From Linyphia triangularis (Eukaryota > Arthropoda > Arachnida > Araneae > Linyphiidae), in assembly GCA_963978545.1 (NCBI GenBank), contig OZ021730.1:3698201-3762200 (forward strand): a stretch of DNA of 64,000 bases. Reading direction: 5' to 3'. A model generated the notes under the pieces. The model was given only the letters and a program-made list of their open reading frames with translations, did no database searches and was not told the DNA's origin. This document shows positions 1-10,832 of this stretch, piece by piece (positions within the stretch are counted from its first letter, which is position 1; every line of letters starts with the position of its first letter). The translations under genes were made by a program, and so were the position numbers.

Positions 1-847
1 ATAAATAAAGTTTTTTTTTATTTTCGATACCGGACCCCCTTAAGTCCAAACCCACTACAAAGTATTTATTATTATTATTTGAGTATTATTAAACATCGAT
101 TCACTAATGCAGCTTTTTTCATACAAGCAGGCACATGCCCACACAATGTCCTTCCTGTGCATGCCCAAACGTTAAGTGGAGATGGACACTTGACCTCATT
201 TCTGACCAATTGAGAACAATATCATCGGGCTTAAGGCACAGGGTAAGAAAACGATACAAATTAAATTCATTAGATCTAAACTTACTATCACACCTCTTTA
301 GAGTTTTTTTATTATTTTTTTATTATTTTACGCAATGAGTTTTATTTTTGTATATGTCGAGTGGGCGAAATTTTTATCAAGATCGGGATAAAACTGTGGC
401 TTCCTTATAAAACAAGCCCCCCCCCCCCCCCCAAACTCGGCATACACTTTTCTGTACATAGATATTTCGAGTTGACAAAATACAATTGCAAGCTTTAACA
501 TTGTCTGGATATCGTTTGTGTTTTCTAAGCGTCCCTTTTTTCAAGACATCGGAATTAAAAAAACAGATCTTGAAAACTCGTATTTCTCTATCTTATACTA
601 ATTTTATTGAAAATTTTCCTTTCACTATAATCCATAAACCTACACAAGTTTGCAATCAAAAAATTGCATAGAGCTTTTTACTGCTTCTTTTTGATTTCCT
701 CTCACTAAAACCGGAAAAAAATCCATCACGTCACGTTTTCTTGAAAAACTCGTTTTTGTAGTTGGCAGTAGTCATTTTGTTTGCAACTTGGTGTTACCCG
801 GAACATCATTTCGAGAGACCCTGTCAAGGAAGATCGGACATCAATAT
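1..847. other. Intronic DNA; right end of a family-S element, poly-C run
   Basis: Bases 1 to about 43 match the right terminus of the element at 45295-46004 (ATAAATAAAG, T-run, then CGRTRCCG...CCCCC), so a copy is cut by the window edge. A run of about 17 C lies near 415-432. Otherwise AT-rich with no recognisable gene. Confidence 0.45.
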
Positions 848-1317
848 TGTTATGAATTTTTCCACTGAGGCAATGATGGCACAGTTTTTCAGATAAAAAC
901 TAGTATTTATTCTCTTCAGAAAACTCCCAACATTTATTCAAAGACAACAGTGCAATCACTATTAAACTTCAATACAAGCTTCAACAAGAACAGCTTCGAA
1001 TATAGCGATTATACAAGCTCACTCCAATAGGTCAACAGAGCGATCGCGATCAGCTTTCAACGAAGTCCGAAGTCAATCTGAAAACTTTCCCGATCTCCCG
1101 GTCTTTAAATACTTGGCGCGAGAGCATATTCGCGAAATTTCCAGCCAATTTGTCGGAAAAGAAACGTCTCGAAATTTCTCGATTGCTTTAGGTGTTGCCA
1201 CCTTTTCCTAACCTGTATAATCGCTGTTAATAAATAAAATAAGATAAAAATAAATTACAATAGAATTTTAAAATAATACGTCGCTATTTACACTATATAC
1301 AGACAATTTGTGCAACA
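848..1317 (+). mobile_element. Solo LTR, family F, copy 1
   Basis: A 470 bp sequence that begins TGTTATGAATTTTTCC and ends GTGCAACA, the TG...CA ends of a retrotransposon LTR, flanked by the 4 bp duplication ATAT. A second copy with the same ends and same duplication lies at 8549-9015. No internal region adjoins either copy, so both are solo LTRs. The orientation is arbitrary because no coding part is attached. Confidence 0.75.
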
Positions 1318-1808
1318 ATATGTTAGCTGACTATTGTGGTATGCTCAAGCGGGACACGAAAAATGAAAAGCGGAAGAAAGCGAAGAAGTAATAAAGAAAG
1401 AAAAAGGTTTCATAGGCATATAGAATTACAAGAAATATTATTTAGTTCAATGTAATAAAACGTTTTTTCCCCTCCCCCCCCCCCCCATTATTTTTATATT
1501 TTTATGCAAACACCCAGTATTTTGCAGAAAAACTATACGTGATGGAGGCAAATGGAGATCATTTTTGGATTCAGTGTGCCGGAAAATATAATATTACCCA
1601 AAAATAATCCCATGCAGTCGAGAAAAAAAATATTATTTTTGCAAACCTGTGTTATTCGGGTTAAGGTGAGCATATAATGTACATAATACAATTAACAAGA
1701 AGCAATTCAGAAGGATTAGTCATTTTTTTTTTTTTAAAGCTTTTAACTAAGTGAGAATTGAATCGTAGGAGTAGCATTTGCAAAAGATCCTTGTAAATGT
1801 CAGCTTAC
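1318..1808. other. Intronic spacer, nothing recognised
   Basis: AT-rich DNA with a run of about 14 C near 1473-1486 and a T-run near 1726-1735. No coding or repeat match seen. Confidence 0.4.
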
Positions 1809-1859
1809 CTAGTCTTCCGTCTTCATCTTGATTCCCACCTTCGTCTGGATCAATGTCCT
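1809..1859 (-). CDS. Ca-alpha1D: Cav1 exon: acidic part of I-II linker
   Basis: A 51 bp micro-exon with a polypyrimidine acceptor (TTCTTTCTTTCCAG|AG) and donor CTAG|GTAAGC. With the G left by the AID exon it reads EDIDPDEGGNQDEDGRL, which continues the AID (ITQA|EDIDP) as in other Cav1 channels. Phase 2 bases in, phase 1 out. The continuation toward domain II lies beyond the left edge of the window. The exon is short, but the phase, the splice sites and the EDIDP match make it convincing. Confidence 0.85.
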   Translation of the reverse strand, partial: RTLIQTKVGIKMKTED

Positions 1860-2095
1860 CTGGAAAGAAAGAAAAATCATAAATCGAAACTCACAAGTGA
1901 ATGTTTGCACTTGAAAATAAGTGTTGTCTATCTATCACAAGAATGGACCCCACCAAAAAGTCTAGCGTTGTCCGTTGCCATGGATATAAGAATATTCACA
2001 TTTTCCTCGGAGATTCCAAGAAAGACATCGGTTTTCTGAATATTGGCGATATCCCGTAGATTACCAAAATAGATTAGTGATTCAAGTATACGATT

Positions 2096-2640
2096 TCTGA
2101 GCCCAGTTGGGAAAGGCGTTGTTCTCGCATCCGGGAGGTTGTGAGTTCGATCCTGGCTAGTGCTCACAATCCTGATGGTGACGAGTTCAAGGCCTGAGAC
2201 CGACTAAAGACCGCCGTGTTCGCTAATGGTGACTGGGGCACGTTAGATCAGTCGTGGTCGATAAGTCCTCCAAGTTCCCATACAAATCAATACCTCTGAG
2301 GGTAGCTGGAATCTTTTGCTTGGTATTGTATCTAAATTAAGAAGTTCCACATGCGGTCGGTAGTGCTGCCATCTACCGGATAGCTACTGAAAAGAGGTTG
2401 AAATGAACTCTTTGGTGGTTATAGGTAGACTAGCGCACTCCCTTTCACGAGCTGGTGTGTGCTTACATCCTGTTCAGTACTACCCACTACCGACCTTAAG
2501 GAAATGGGGTTGGTACAAAATGCTTGAAAAAGCAGAGGTGCCTTAGTCCCCAGTTGTCTTAATAAAAGAAGAAAGCTAATGCCGTATTGTAACCTTTTAG
2601 CCGGCCAATGCTCTGCACGCAGCACCCCTATTCAAAATCG
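2096..2640 (+). repeat. tRNA-related SINE-like unit (SINE-D)
   Basis: The head at about 2100-2155 has pol III-like boxes: A-box-like GCCCAGTTGGGAAAGGCG and B-box GAGTTCGATCC. The body contains CTGCCATCTACCGG near 2369, the reverse of the CCGRTAGATGGCAGC motif found in SINE-B and in the 316 bp satellite. Boundaries are uncertain. Confidence 0.4.
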
Positions 2641-2904
2641 AAGTCTTGTTTCTATAGCAACCCCCACACTCTAAGCCTACTGGTTGGAGTTATTCAAATG
2701 ATCTCTTAGCTACAACTTCTGGATGCATCATAAGCGGTTTGTGGTCGGCAAGCAGATGAATCCAATGGAATACTCCCCCTCTCCATCCATGATTACAAAC
2801 CATGGGCAAACATGCCAAACCATGGGCAAAATACAGTTTCGAATTGGTTCAGCAGCTGCGAAGATATGACCATATCACTTTTCAATCTTCAGTTTTGATA
2901 TCAT

Positions 2905-3400
2905 GAAATTTTAGAGCGAACGTGTGCTGACCGGAGTCGAACTCGGGACTCCTAGGTCAGTAGACAGGCGTTCTAACCACTAGGCAAAAATAACCAATAG
3001 TTACTAGGTGTTGTATCTGTCATTTGCACGTTACACCATCACATAGCCCATTTCCCAGTGAGTCGCAACGGGGCAAATGATTGAGTTGCTTACGTTTGAG
3101 TTGAGTGCGTTGCGTGAGAGTGGACCTGGAGTTCAGTGCGTTGCGTGAGAGTTGTGAGTCGTCAGATGTTGCTTGATGAGTTGGTAGTGTGGAGGTCGTG
3201 GAGTATTTTCAGAAGGTGCCGATAGATGGCAGCATGATTCAGCTGTCCGGTAGTCACCACTTTGGAGCGAACGTAAGCTAACCGGAGTCGAACACAGAAA
3301 TCCTAGGTCAGTAGACAGGCATGATAACCACTAGGCAAAAGTGACCACTAGTGCCTAGGTGTTGTATCTGTCATTTGTGCACGACACCACCACAACATCT
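2905..3400 (-). repeat. Tandem dimer of tRNA-derived SINE-B
   Basis: Two copies of a tRNA-like head on the minus strand, about 350 bp apart (2914-2995 and 3264-3345): A-box-like GCCTAGTGGTTAGAACGCC and B-box GAGTTCGACTCC. Between them lies a body containing CATCACATAGCCCATTTCCC and CCGATAGATGGCAGCATGA. The same body motifs, in the same order, occur in the 316 bp satellite at 48.1-50.1 kb. The body also holds a short duplication of GTGCGTTGCGTGAGAGT (about 3105 and 3135). Confidence 0.6.
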
Positions 3401-3610
3401 TAACCACAAAACATCGGAATTAAATTGTGTTCCAGAGAATCTAGATTAGTCTATACTAGAGGTAGCTATTATTTACCTGTTACGTAACCAATTACGTAGC
3501 ATAGATGGCGAGGGGGGAATATTTAATTGCTTGAAGACCAGAAACCGCTTTTGTGAACATTCTAACTATTTTGGGGAGAAATTGCCAATATAGATATCTA
3601 TGGTAATTGT

Positions 3611-3907
3611 CAAGTTTGGTTTTGGTTTGCAGGTTCCGACTGTTTATTTCTGCCACTTACTAAGTGCTTAACGCAGCCATATACGTCTCGTAATTTTGAG
3701 CATCTAGAAGAATTCGAGATCGAAATCTTCAAGTGTAAACCCCTCTCCCCGACCCCACCACACCAACGAGAGGATATTGAAGCCACGACCGATTTAATGT
3801 GCACCAGCCCCCATTAGGAACACACCGATATTTGGCGAACCGAGGACCGAACCCACAACCCTCCGGTCATGAGCCTGATACTTTAACCACTGGGATATCG
3901 GAGCCTA
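3611..3907 (-). repeat. tRNA-derived SINE-C, copy 1
   Basis: The minus-strand head reads CCCAGTGGTTAAAGTATC (A-box-like) and GGGTTCGGTCC (B-box-like). The 5' part on the plus strand (GGTTTGGTTTGCAGGTTCC...) and the tail TTTAATGTGCACCAGCCC are repeated at 32712-33008, which defines the element at about 297 bp. Confidence 0.6.
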
Positions 3908-3941
3908 TTGTTAAACCTTCTTCGGCTTCAATTCTATGACC

Positions 3942-4043
3942 AGAAGTTGCAGTTAGAATAATGTAAGAAGAAGTTGCAGTTAGAATAATGTAAGAAGAAG
4001 TTGCAGTTAGTATAATGTAATATCCAGAAGTTGCAGTTAGAGA
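3942..4043. repeat. Short 27 bp tandem repeat
   Basis: About 3.5 units of AGTTGCAGTTAGAATAATGT..., with start-to-start spacings of 27, 27 and 30 bp. Confidence 0.8.
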
Positions 4044-4872
4044 ATAACGCTACCGACAAGTTGTGAACATCAATATACAGGGTAGTCAAAGAAACTTTGT
4101 CGATATATGGACATCTAGTTTCCGTTCCGTTCAACAGATCGAGATGAGTTTTCGGGTAAAGTTCTGAGGAGATATGAGGTCGGGATTCTGTGAATGACAA
4201 CAATATGGCACTCACGGTTACGGTGATAATTACAGAAACTCGAAACTTGATAATGGCAACATCTACTTTTTCCTGTCGCAAAATGCTCAGACCATGCAAA
4301 AACATAATGAAGCGTTGGAACGGTACGTGTATCACAAAAAATGGACGCATTATGCACGCACAAAAAGCAGCTCTGCGAACGGCCAACAAAAACTCGATCG
4401 GGGCGCACGGTGGAAATTTGCATGTGACATAAGCTTAAAGCGTCTTCTCACTTTAGGCACCTCGAAAATAGGCTGTTTTCGCGATTTTTTTTCGAGGATT
4501 TTTGCAAACAATTATGGAATAAAATGGATCCTATACAATAAACACATCTTTCAAGTACAAGAAATTTTTTTTTATTTTTTTGAACAATTATTATAATAAA
4601 ACAGTAGCATCGAAAAACCCGTGTAGAAATGTAATGTTCGTGGCTTGTTGATGAAATTTCGGAAACTATCCGGCCGATTGTCATGAAATTTGAATGACAT
4701 ATTCTTCATAGGTATGGCTATAGCGCATATCATCAGATTTTTGAAATTTTGATTTGAAGTATTTTTTTTTTACAAAAAACTGCAAAAAAAACGCGTTTTT
4801 TTTTATTACTTTTTCGAAAAACGTGCGCCCTTTTGTTATTTTCGTGAATATCAAAAATCTGATGATATGCGC

Positions 4873-5052
4873 GCCGACCAAACGGTATAGTGGTTAGCGT
4901 GCTGGCTTCTAGACCGCGAGGTTGCGGGTTCCGAGTCCCGTGGTGGCATAGGTGTTTGTAAATGTATGTTGGTTTGTTAAATGACGAAATGTTTCGGCGC
5001 ATTATAGCCCGCGTGTTGCTGACGGCGCCAGATAATCTGAGTACAACCAACC
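4873..5052 (+). repeat. tRNA-derived SINE-A, copy 1
   Basis: A 180 bp element whose first ~75 bases resemble a tRNA: 5' GCCGACC can pair with 3' TGTTGGC as in an acceptor stem, A-box GGTATAGTGGTTAGCGTGC, and T-arm/B-box GGGTTCCGAGTCCCG. It ends (AACC)n. It is flanked by a perfect 13 bp duplication TGATGATATGCGC (4860-4872 and 5053-5065), which shows target-primed retroposition into family-C element 1. The extra C in the T-loop argues against a working tRNA. Confidence 0.88.
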
Positions 5053-5206
5053 TGATGATATGCGCTATAGCCATAACTATGAAGAATATGTCATTCAAAT
5101 TTCATGACAATCGGCCGGATAGTTTCCGAAATTTCATCAACAAGCCACGAACATTACATTTCTACACGGGTTTTTCGATGCTACTGTTTTATTATAATAA
5201 TTTTTA

Positions 5207-5575
5207 GTAAGTGTGTATTTGGATATTTACGAAAGAATTACACCTTACTATAAAAATTACATCGTTTATTTAAAATAATTAGAAGATTAACTAAAATGTA
5301 GAAGATAAAAATGAATGAGTTCTGGGTTATGGCATAGTCGGGAGAGAAGTGTCCTTTTTTCTCTTAAGTTTGTGTTCGTGTGTTTTGTAACTCCGCCCTC
5401 AACCGTCTTCCAGTTCAGGGACTCTATTGGTGAGGGGGCATTTCACGAACTGAAACTTTTAGAATCCATGATTTGCGAACCAAAACTTTTAAGTTTGGTT
5501 CTTGTAGCAAGTTCGATGGATCTAAGGAAATGCATGTCACCACAAATTGTTAAAAAAAAATAAAAAAATAAAAAT
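5207..5575 (+). repeat. Unclassified insert with A-rich 3' end in family-C arm
   Basis: About 365 bp that interrupts the right arm of family-C copy 1 (arm sequence stops at ATTATAATAATTT and resumes at CTTGTACTTGAA). It ends in an A-rich tail (AAAAAAAAATAAAAAAATAAAA), which suggests a retroposed sequence. Source not recognised. Confidence 0.5.
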
Positions 5576-6076
5576 TTCTTGTACTTGAATGATGTGTTTA
5601 TTATATAGGATCCATTTTATCCCATAATTGTTTGCAAAAATCCTCGAAAAAAAATCGCGAAAATAGCTTATTTTCGAGGTGCCTAAAGTGAGAAGACGCC
5701 TTATGTTCACACGGGTACTATCGCAGGCAATTTTGTCGGTTTTCTATGTACAAATTTCCTCCGTAAGCCCCTATCGTGTTTCGGTTGGCCGTTCACAGCT
5801 CTTTTTTTGTGCGTGCATAACTCGTTCGTTTTTTGTGATATACGTACCTTTACGAACCCTCTTTATGGTTTTTGCATGTGCTGAGCATTTTGTGACTCGA
5901 AAGAGCAGGCGTTGTCATTCGAAAATTTTGAGTTTCTGTAACTATAACCGTAAGCATCATTTTGTTGTCATTCACAGAATCTTGAGCTCATACCTATAAA
6001 TAACTATACCTGAAATTTCAACTCGATCTTTTGAACGGAACAATAGCTAAAGGTTCTTTACGACCACCCTATAGAT

Positions 6077-6400
6077 CAGCGTTAGCCATTACGCGGCCCG
6101 CGGGCCAGATTTGGCCCGCGATAGATTTTTATGCGGCCCGCGGGCACCACATACGATATAAAAAAGTCAAATTTCATGGCATGGATCTTTTATTTTACAT
6201 TACTGTAATTTATCCAAAATAATGTGTTAACTATGTAGAACAGAGTTCTCCACTACGTGCCCGAAGAAACTGTATGAAGAAGCTTCATCAAGAATAAATT
6301 CAGGAATAACTTAACTGCATCTCATTTGGACAATTTATTAAAATTGATTGCGACAAATACTCCGAAAGACATCGACTCTTATCTTAAAATAAACTGAATG
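6077..6400 (+). pseudogene. hAT (GTF2IRD2/ZBED-type) transposase C-terminal remnant with terminal GC-rich repeat
   Basis: Starts CAGCGTTAGCCATTACGCGG followed by repeats of GCGGCCCGCGGGC, like the ends of hAT elements of the ZBED/GTF2IRD2 kind. At 6299-6397 one frame reads FRNNLTASHLDNLLKLIATN then TPKDIDSYLKIN and a stop, matching the conserved LT..HL..LL..ATS...P.ID end of those transposases. Only the tail remains; the other terminus was not located. Confidence 0.5.
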
Positions 6401-7002
6401 ATTTGGATCGCCATCGTCTCACAATTGATATCAACTAAAACGGACAAATCTGGAAGTACAGTTTCAATTCTTTTATTAAAAATTATGTCAAGTCGCACTG
6501 TCACGTTGAAACAATAGATTCACTTCTTTTTCAGACTTTGATTTACTAATATTGAAAAATATATATTTTTTTTAATTATTTGAAGAAAAAAAGTAATTGA
6601 ATATCAATAATAATTTTATTAAGATAATATATATATATATATATAATTTTATACTATACAGTGAGAGTAGATTCTTTAACAAATAGTGTATTTCACTAAA
6701 GTATTGAAAATTAATAAGATAGAGTAAACGTTTATAATTTAGGTACTCCTCACTCTGACTGTACAATTTATTTTACAATATTTTGAAAATTCAAAGTGTA
6801 TTCTAAATTTTGAATGTAATGTTGTATTGTTAGTATGTTGTTTCTAGTTATATTCAAAGTCTGTTCCTGTTATGATCCTTGTACTCTTGTTAAAGAACAA
6901 GTGGGTGATTTTTTTGCTAGTGTAAGACAAAACTTAAATTTTTTTGTTTGTTTTAGACATTTCTCCTTTCTGGACGGACCGCGGCCGTCTTGAAAAGGGG
7001 GA
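6400..7002. other. AT-rich spacer
   Basis: Very AT-rich, with a short TA run near 6628-6646. No gene recognised. The last ~50 bases lead into the LTR with a purine-rich AAAAGGGGGA tract. Confidence 0.4.
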
Positions 7003-7264
7003 TGTTGTAATGTATTCGCATTGGGATAGTCAATGAAGCTATTAGATCGCTCTAGTAAATTCTCCAGTTAGCGAGAACCACTTAGAACATAGTAGAACGT
7101 CACTCAAACTCATATAAGCTACGTAATCCGTTTTGACTCCGCCTCTTAGAATATCAAATCTTGACTAGTGAATGCATCACCCACTTCGCTGAGAACCTCT
7201 CTGAAAATAAACTTTTATATTTGTTTAATCTCGGCTGCTTTTTTATATCCTAAGAGTGTCAACA
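7003..7264 (+). mobile_element. Probable LTR with preceding polypurine tract
   Basis: The polypurine AAAAGGGGGA is followed directly by TGTTGTAATG...; the candidate LTR ends GTGTCAACA, giving TG...CA ends and 262 bp, with an AATAAA signal near 7206. The frame before it (LEKGDVV around the purine tract) resembles the 3' end of pol in LTR retrotransposons. The 3' side runs into a TA microsatellite, so no target duplication can be shown. Confidence 0.45.
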
Positions 7265-7276
7265 CTATTGTACCGT

Positions 7277-7278
<2 letters not shown>

Positions 7279-7349
<71 letters not shown>
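7279..7349. repeat. (TA)n microsatellite
   Basis: About 70 bp of uninterrupted TA. Open frames of Ile-Tyr across it are artefacts. Confidence 0.98.
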
Positions 7350-7352
<3 letters not shown>

Positions 7353-7693
7353 ACCGGTTTTCAGAAATACTATGTATTTTTAAATTAATAATAATTAAAG
7401 ATACATATTTATATACATACGAAAAGCTTCAACTTAAGTCATACGGTCCGGCTCTAAAAGTTAGTGGCCGACGCTGCTATAGATAAACAACTGGAAAGAC
7501 TGCTCCGATTGCAATTCAAAGGGGGAGAAAAAAACGGTGGAGGTTGAGGATGATAGATGGATGATTATCCAATCATCACTGCTCACTTCTCTAGTCTTGC
7601 GGGAATGCAGAAAACCTTTTAAAGTGCTAGAGTAGATATTTTTTTGTACATTTTTACTAATTAATACCTACTATTGACAATTCTACTGAGTAC

Positions 7694-8430
7694 CAGTGGT
7701 AGAAGTGGTGTAAAAAAAGTGGGGGAACGCCCAAAATTTGGTGACAAGTGCCCTCCCCCCCCCCCCCATCGCCACAACGATAAATTTTATAATTTCGTAA
7801 CTTATAATAAAAATATTAACTAGTAAAGAAGAATAATTTATACTTCCTAACATTAACATTAAACGAGGGTTCAAAATTCATTGTTATTTTAATGAATATT
7901 GTTTTACTTGGAAGAAATAAAGTTAAGTAATAGTGCAATGTTATATACATAACTGTTTATTTAGGTTTGAATAATACTTATAAATGGGCAAACTTTTATG
8001 AAATTAAATTAATAGAGAGTTCTAAAAAGTTTTTTTTTTTTTTTTAAATAGCTTGTCTTTTTATGAAACAAGAATGGAAATGTAACTTATAAAAAAGTTC
8101 CTCCGAAGTTAAAAGTTGATCAATTGTAACTGCATTCATTAGTAAAAATACTTATATTTTTATGCAAAGTAGTACAATACAAATTTATAATATGATATAT
8201 ACACCATAGATGAATCTAAAGTTTTCAAATGTAAAAATAAATCAATTTTTCGCAGTGTCACTACATTTAAATGTTAATGTTATTTTTCATTATTAGTTTT
8301 TAGGTGGATTGAGTGCTTTTAAAAGTGGGGGGATGGATTTCAGTGGTTTTAGAAGTAGGGGGACAAATGGGTATTTTCTTGAAAAGTAGGGGGACGCGTC
8401 AACCAGCGTCTACCCACACTTCTAGAACTG
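7694..8430. mobile_element. hAT-type MITE, family U, copy 1
   Basis: A 737 bp element with inverted ends CAGTGGTAGAAGTGGTG and CACACTTCTAGAACTG, flanked by a perfect 8 bp duplication CTGAGTAC (7686-7693, 8431-8438), as expected for hAT. The interior is AT-rich and non-coding, with poly-C and sub-terminal GTGGGGG tracts. A larger copy in the opposite orientation lies at 33138-35111. Confidence 0.85.
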
Positions 8431-8548
8431 CTGAGTACAACACAAGATTTCTCTTTCAATGCTCGGCAACGCATATTTTTTTGTCCACCCTATAGCAAAG
8501 GCTTCATTTTACCAGCGTTAAGCAGTCTATCTAGTTGTTTGTTGATAT

Positions 8549-9015
8549 TGTTATGAATTTTTCCGCTGAGGCAATGATGGCACAGTTTTTACAGTATAAA
8601 AATATTTATTCTCTCTCCAGAAAACTCACAAAATTTATCCACAGGCAACAGTTTAATTACTCTCAAGCTTCAACACAAGCTTCAACAAAAATAACTTCGA
8701 ATTCAGCGATTATACAAGCTCACTCCAATAGGTAAACAAAGCGATCAGCATTTAACGAACTCCGAAGTCAATCTGAAAACTTTCCCGTTCTCCAGTCTTT
8801 TTATATACAAGCGCGTGAGACATTCTCGAAATTTCCAGCCAATTCACCGGAAACGAAATATCTCGAAACTTCTCGAATGCTTCAGGTGTTGCCACCTTTT
8901 TCTAACTTGTATAATCGCTATTAATTACTAAATAAAATTGGATAAAAATAAATTACAATAGAATTTTGAAATAATACGTCACTATTTACAATATATACAG
9001 ACAATTTGTGCAACA
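8549..9015 (+). mobile_element. Solo LTR, family F, copy 2
   Basis: A 467 bp homologue of 848-1317 in the same orientation, TGTTATGAATTTTTCC...GTGCAACA, flanked by ATAT on both sides. It ends about 20 bp from the splice donor of the AID exon (donor GT at 9039-9038). Confidence 0.78.
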
Positions 9016-9039
9016 ATATCGATGGTTGTGAAAACTGAC

Positions 9040-9155
9040 CTGCCTGCGTGATCCAATCCAAGTATCCTCTCAGGTCCTCTTCTATTTGCTGTTTCTCTCT
9101 CAACTTGTGGAAGTCGCCCCTCGCTTTCGCCTTCTCTCTCTCTTTAGAGAACTCT
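9040..9155 (-). CDS. Ca-alpha1D: Cav1 exon: I-II linker with beta-subunit interaction domain (AID)
   Basis: A 116 bp exon with acceptor TCCCTAG|A and donor GCAG|GTCAGT, phase 2 to phase 1. It reads [20 protein letters not shown] then [36 protein letters not shown] is the alpha-interaction domain that binds the groove of the cytoplasmic Cav-beta subunit and controls surface delivery and gating; [10 protein letters not shown] is the L-type form. The donor GTCAGT is weaker than the other donors of the gene (GTAAGT, GTGAGT). A solo LTR (8549-9015) ends about 20 bp beyond it. Confidence 0.96.
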
Positions 9156-9265
9156 CTAGGGAGGGACCAACAATGAATCAGTTTCCACAAAAAGAACTTA
9201 GGAGCATGCGCAAATAAAACTCTTGAAACAAGAGATGTTCATATATTCATAGTCCGAGAAACTAC

Positions 9266-9600
9266 TGTAAGTTTTAGGTACCCCATCGAACATCATTCTG
9301 GATTTTTTATAGAATATAGAGAAAAATTAGTAGATTACGAATTCACTGGTCTGCCGTGGGGAAAATGTCTGAAACTGGTCAAAAATTGACTTTGAATTGG
9401 TTGAACTCAATTCGATTGCCAAATATGTCATAACTTGCCAAAAAGTGCAGAATCTTTTTCATCTGGTAACCCAATTCACTTTGATTTTCAATGAGAAAGA
9501 GCGCCGACGATTTCTAATCTCTGGCTCGGAAAACTTGCATATTTTAAAAGTAAGCCAAATTGGCGACATTAGTTAAGTCATCAATGACGTAATACTTATT
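9266..9600. mobile_element. Foldback MITE FB-A, single-arm fragment
   Basis: Carries only one arm of FB-A, from TACCCCATCGAACATCATTC to the central GACATTAGTTAAGTCATC...TGACGTAA. The second arm is missing. Confidence 0.7.
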
Positions 9601-9695
9601 AGGGTCAAATATAAATTGAGTTGAGCGATGTTCCATACCCCCAAGTTGTTGATAATATACAATGTACTCTTAAAAACGGCTGAAATTCGTCTATA

Positions 9696-9973
9696 TTAAC
9701 CCACTGACGGTCATGCACGTATATATACGTCATTTGATTCCCAGTTTTTCCAGCAATACAAAACATTTTTAAATTTATAAATAAAATGTAAAATAAAATA
9801 TTTTTTAAATATTTTTATAAGGATTATATTTGATAACCTATCTAAAACAAAATAAATAAAAAATAATTAAAAAAAAAAATTATGCATGTGAATTAGAAAT
9901 CTAATTTAAAAACTATTGCTGGGAAAACAACTTGTAGGATTTAACCCATTCCCATGACCGTCAATGGGTTTAA
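9696..9973. mobile_element. piggyBac-like MITE (CCCACTGACGGTCATG family), copy 1
   Basis: TTAA on both sides and inverted ends CCCACTGACGGTCATG / CATGACCGTCAATGGGT; 278 bp including the TTAAs. AT-rich, non-coding. Confidence 0.78.
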
Positions 9974-9989
9974 TAAAAAATTTCTTTCT

Positions 9990-10400
9990 GTTCGATCAAA
10001 ACGATGCGCTATGGCTGTGACGTCGCGACATCCTTCCGTTTCTATGGTTATCGTAAGGTTTCTGCCAAATATTTGGCATGCGTTTGGTAGAAAATTACCA
10101 TATCCCATACCGGCTGAAGCAATTTGCGAGAAACTTGCAAAACTGGTTTCCGCTGCTGCGTTTCAAATCAAGTTGTTTCAGATGAAGTGACGTCACATTC
10201 ACTTCCAGCCAAATGTGTCATTTTTCCCGCAAAATCCAACAATCGAACTTAGGTTGCAAATTTAAAAAAAAAAAAATCGCATTGAGCAGAAATTTTTGTG
10301 CTTATGGCCCTTTCGAAACCTTTAGAGTTGATGAATAAAAAAATATTTAAAAAAAAAATAATAATAAGGGAAATCGTCCATTAAATAAGACATTTTAGAT
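9990..10400. repeat. Unclassified repeat N, copy 1
   Basis: Shares blocks with 42755-43130: CGTTTCTATGGTTATCGT, GAGAAACTTGCAAA.CTGGTTTCCGCTGCTGC, and CGCATTGAGCAGAAATTTTT after an A-run. No ends or coding content identified. Confidence 0.55.
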
Positions 10401-10474
10401 AAATTTAAAAAAATTCTTCCGAAGGAGTTCGTATATCTTAAAATAATTGCGATGCATTTTGTAATCATTGATTC

Positions 10475-10761
10475 TTAACCCACTGACGATCATGGGAATG
10501 GGCGAAATTCTACAGTTGTTTTCCCTGCAATAATTTTTAAATTATATTTCTAATTCAAATACAGAATTTTTTTAAATTATTATTTTTTTATTTTTTTTTA
10601 TTTTTTTTAAGATAGGTTATAGGACTATCATCCTAATAAAATATCTAAAATATATCTTATTTTAAATTTTATTTATAAACTTAAAAATATGGTGTATTGC
10701 TAGAAAAACTAGGGATCCTAAGACGTATATATAAGTGCATAAACCGTCAATGGAGGGTTAA
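10475..10761. mobile_element. piggyBac-like MITE (CCCACTGACGGTCATG family), copy 2
   Basis: Inverted relative to copy 1: TTAA, CCCACTGACGATCATGGGAA ... CCGTCAATGGAGGG, TTAA; 287 bp. The pair brackets repeat N. Confidence 0.72.
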
Positions 10762-10832
10762 AAAAAATAGATCGCCGCCCCACCGCGCTTAGAGAAAGTT
10801 CTAGTAAGTATCATTTCCTATACTCGCTATGT

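Larger units (their letters stand above)
4435..5704. mobile_element. piggyBac-like foldback MITE, family C, copy 1
   Basis: Inverted arms begin (TTAA)GCGTCTTCTCACTTTAGGC and end GCCTAAAGTGAGAAGACGCC(TTAT). The complete copy at 31589-32305 is flanked by TTAA on both sides, the signature of piggyBac-type insertion. This copy is enlarged by a SINE-A near its centre and by a 365 bp insert in its right arm (about 5207-5575). Confidence 0.75.
4078..6071. mobile_element. Outer foldback element O (TA-flanked, long inverted arms)
   Basis: The left arm (4078-4434, starts TA|CAGGGTAGTCAAAGAAAC) is the inverted homologue of the right arm (5705-6071, ends GGTTCTTTACGACCACCCTA). The arms are each about 350 bp and diverged. 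The ends resemble Tc1/mariner-type MITEs with TA target. Element C1 is inserted at the dyad between the arms. Open frames over the arms (for example 4115-4423 minus and 5679-5999 plus) are related only because the arms are. Confidence 0.65.

Noticed and set aside
4873..5052. tRNA gene candidates in this and eight other similar places
   Set aside because: The tRNA-like heads are joined to a common 100 bp body, have target duplications, and most have an extra base in the T-loop and a mismatched anticodon stem. They are SINEs.
7168..7486. Frames with long Ile-Tyr runs
   Set aside because: Translation of a TA microsatellite.
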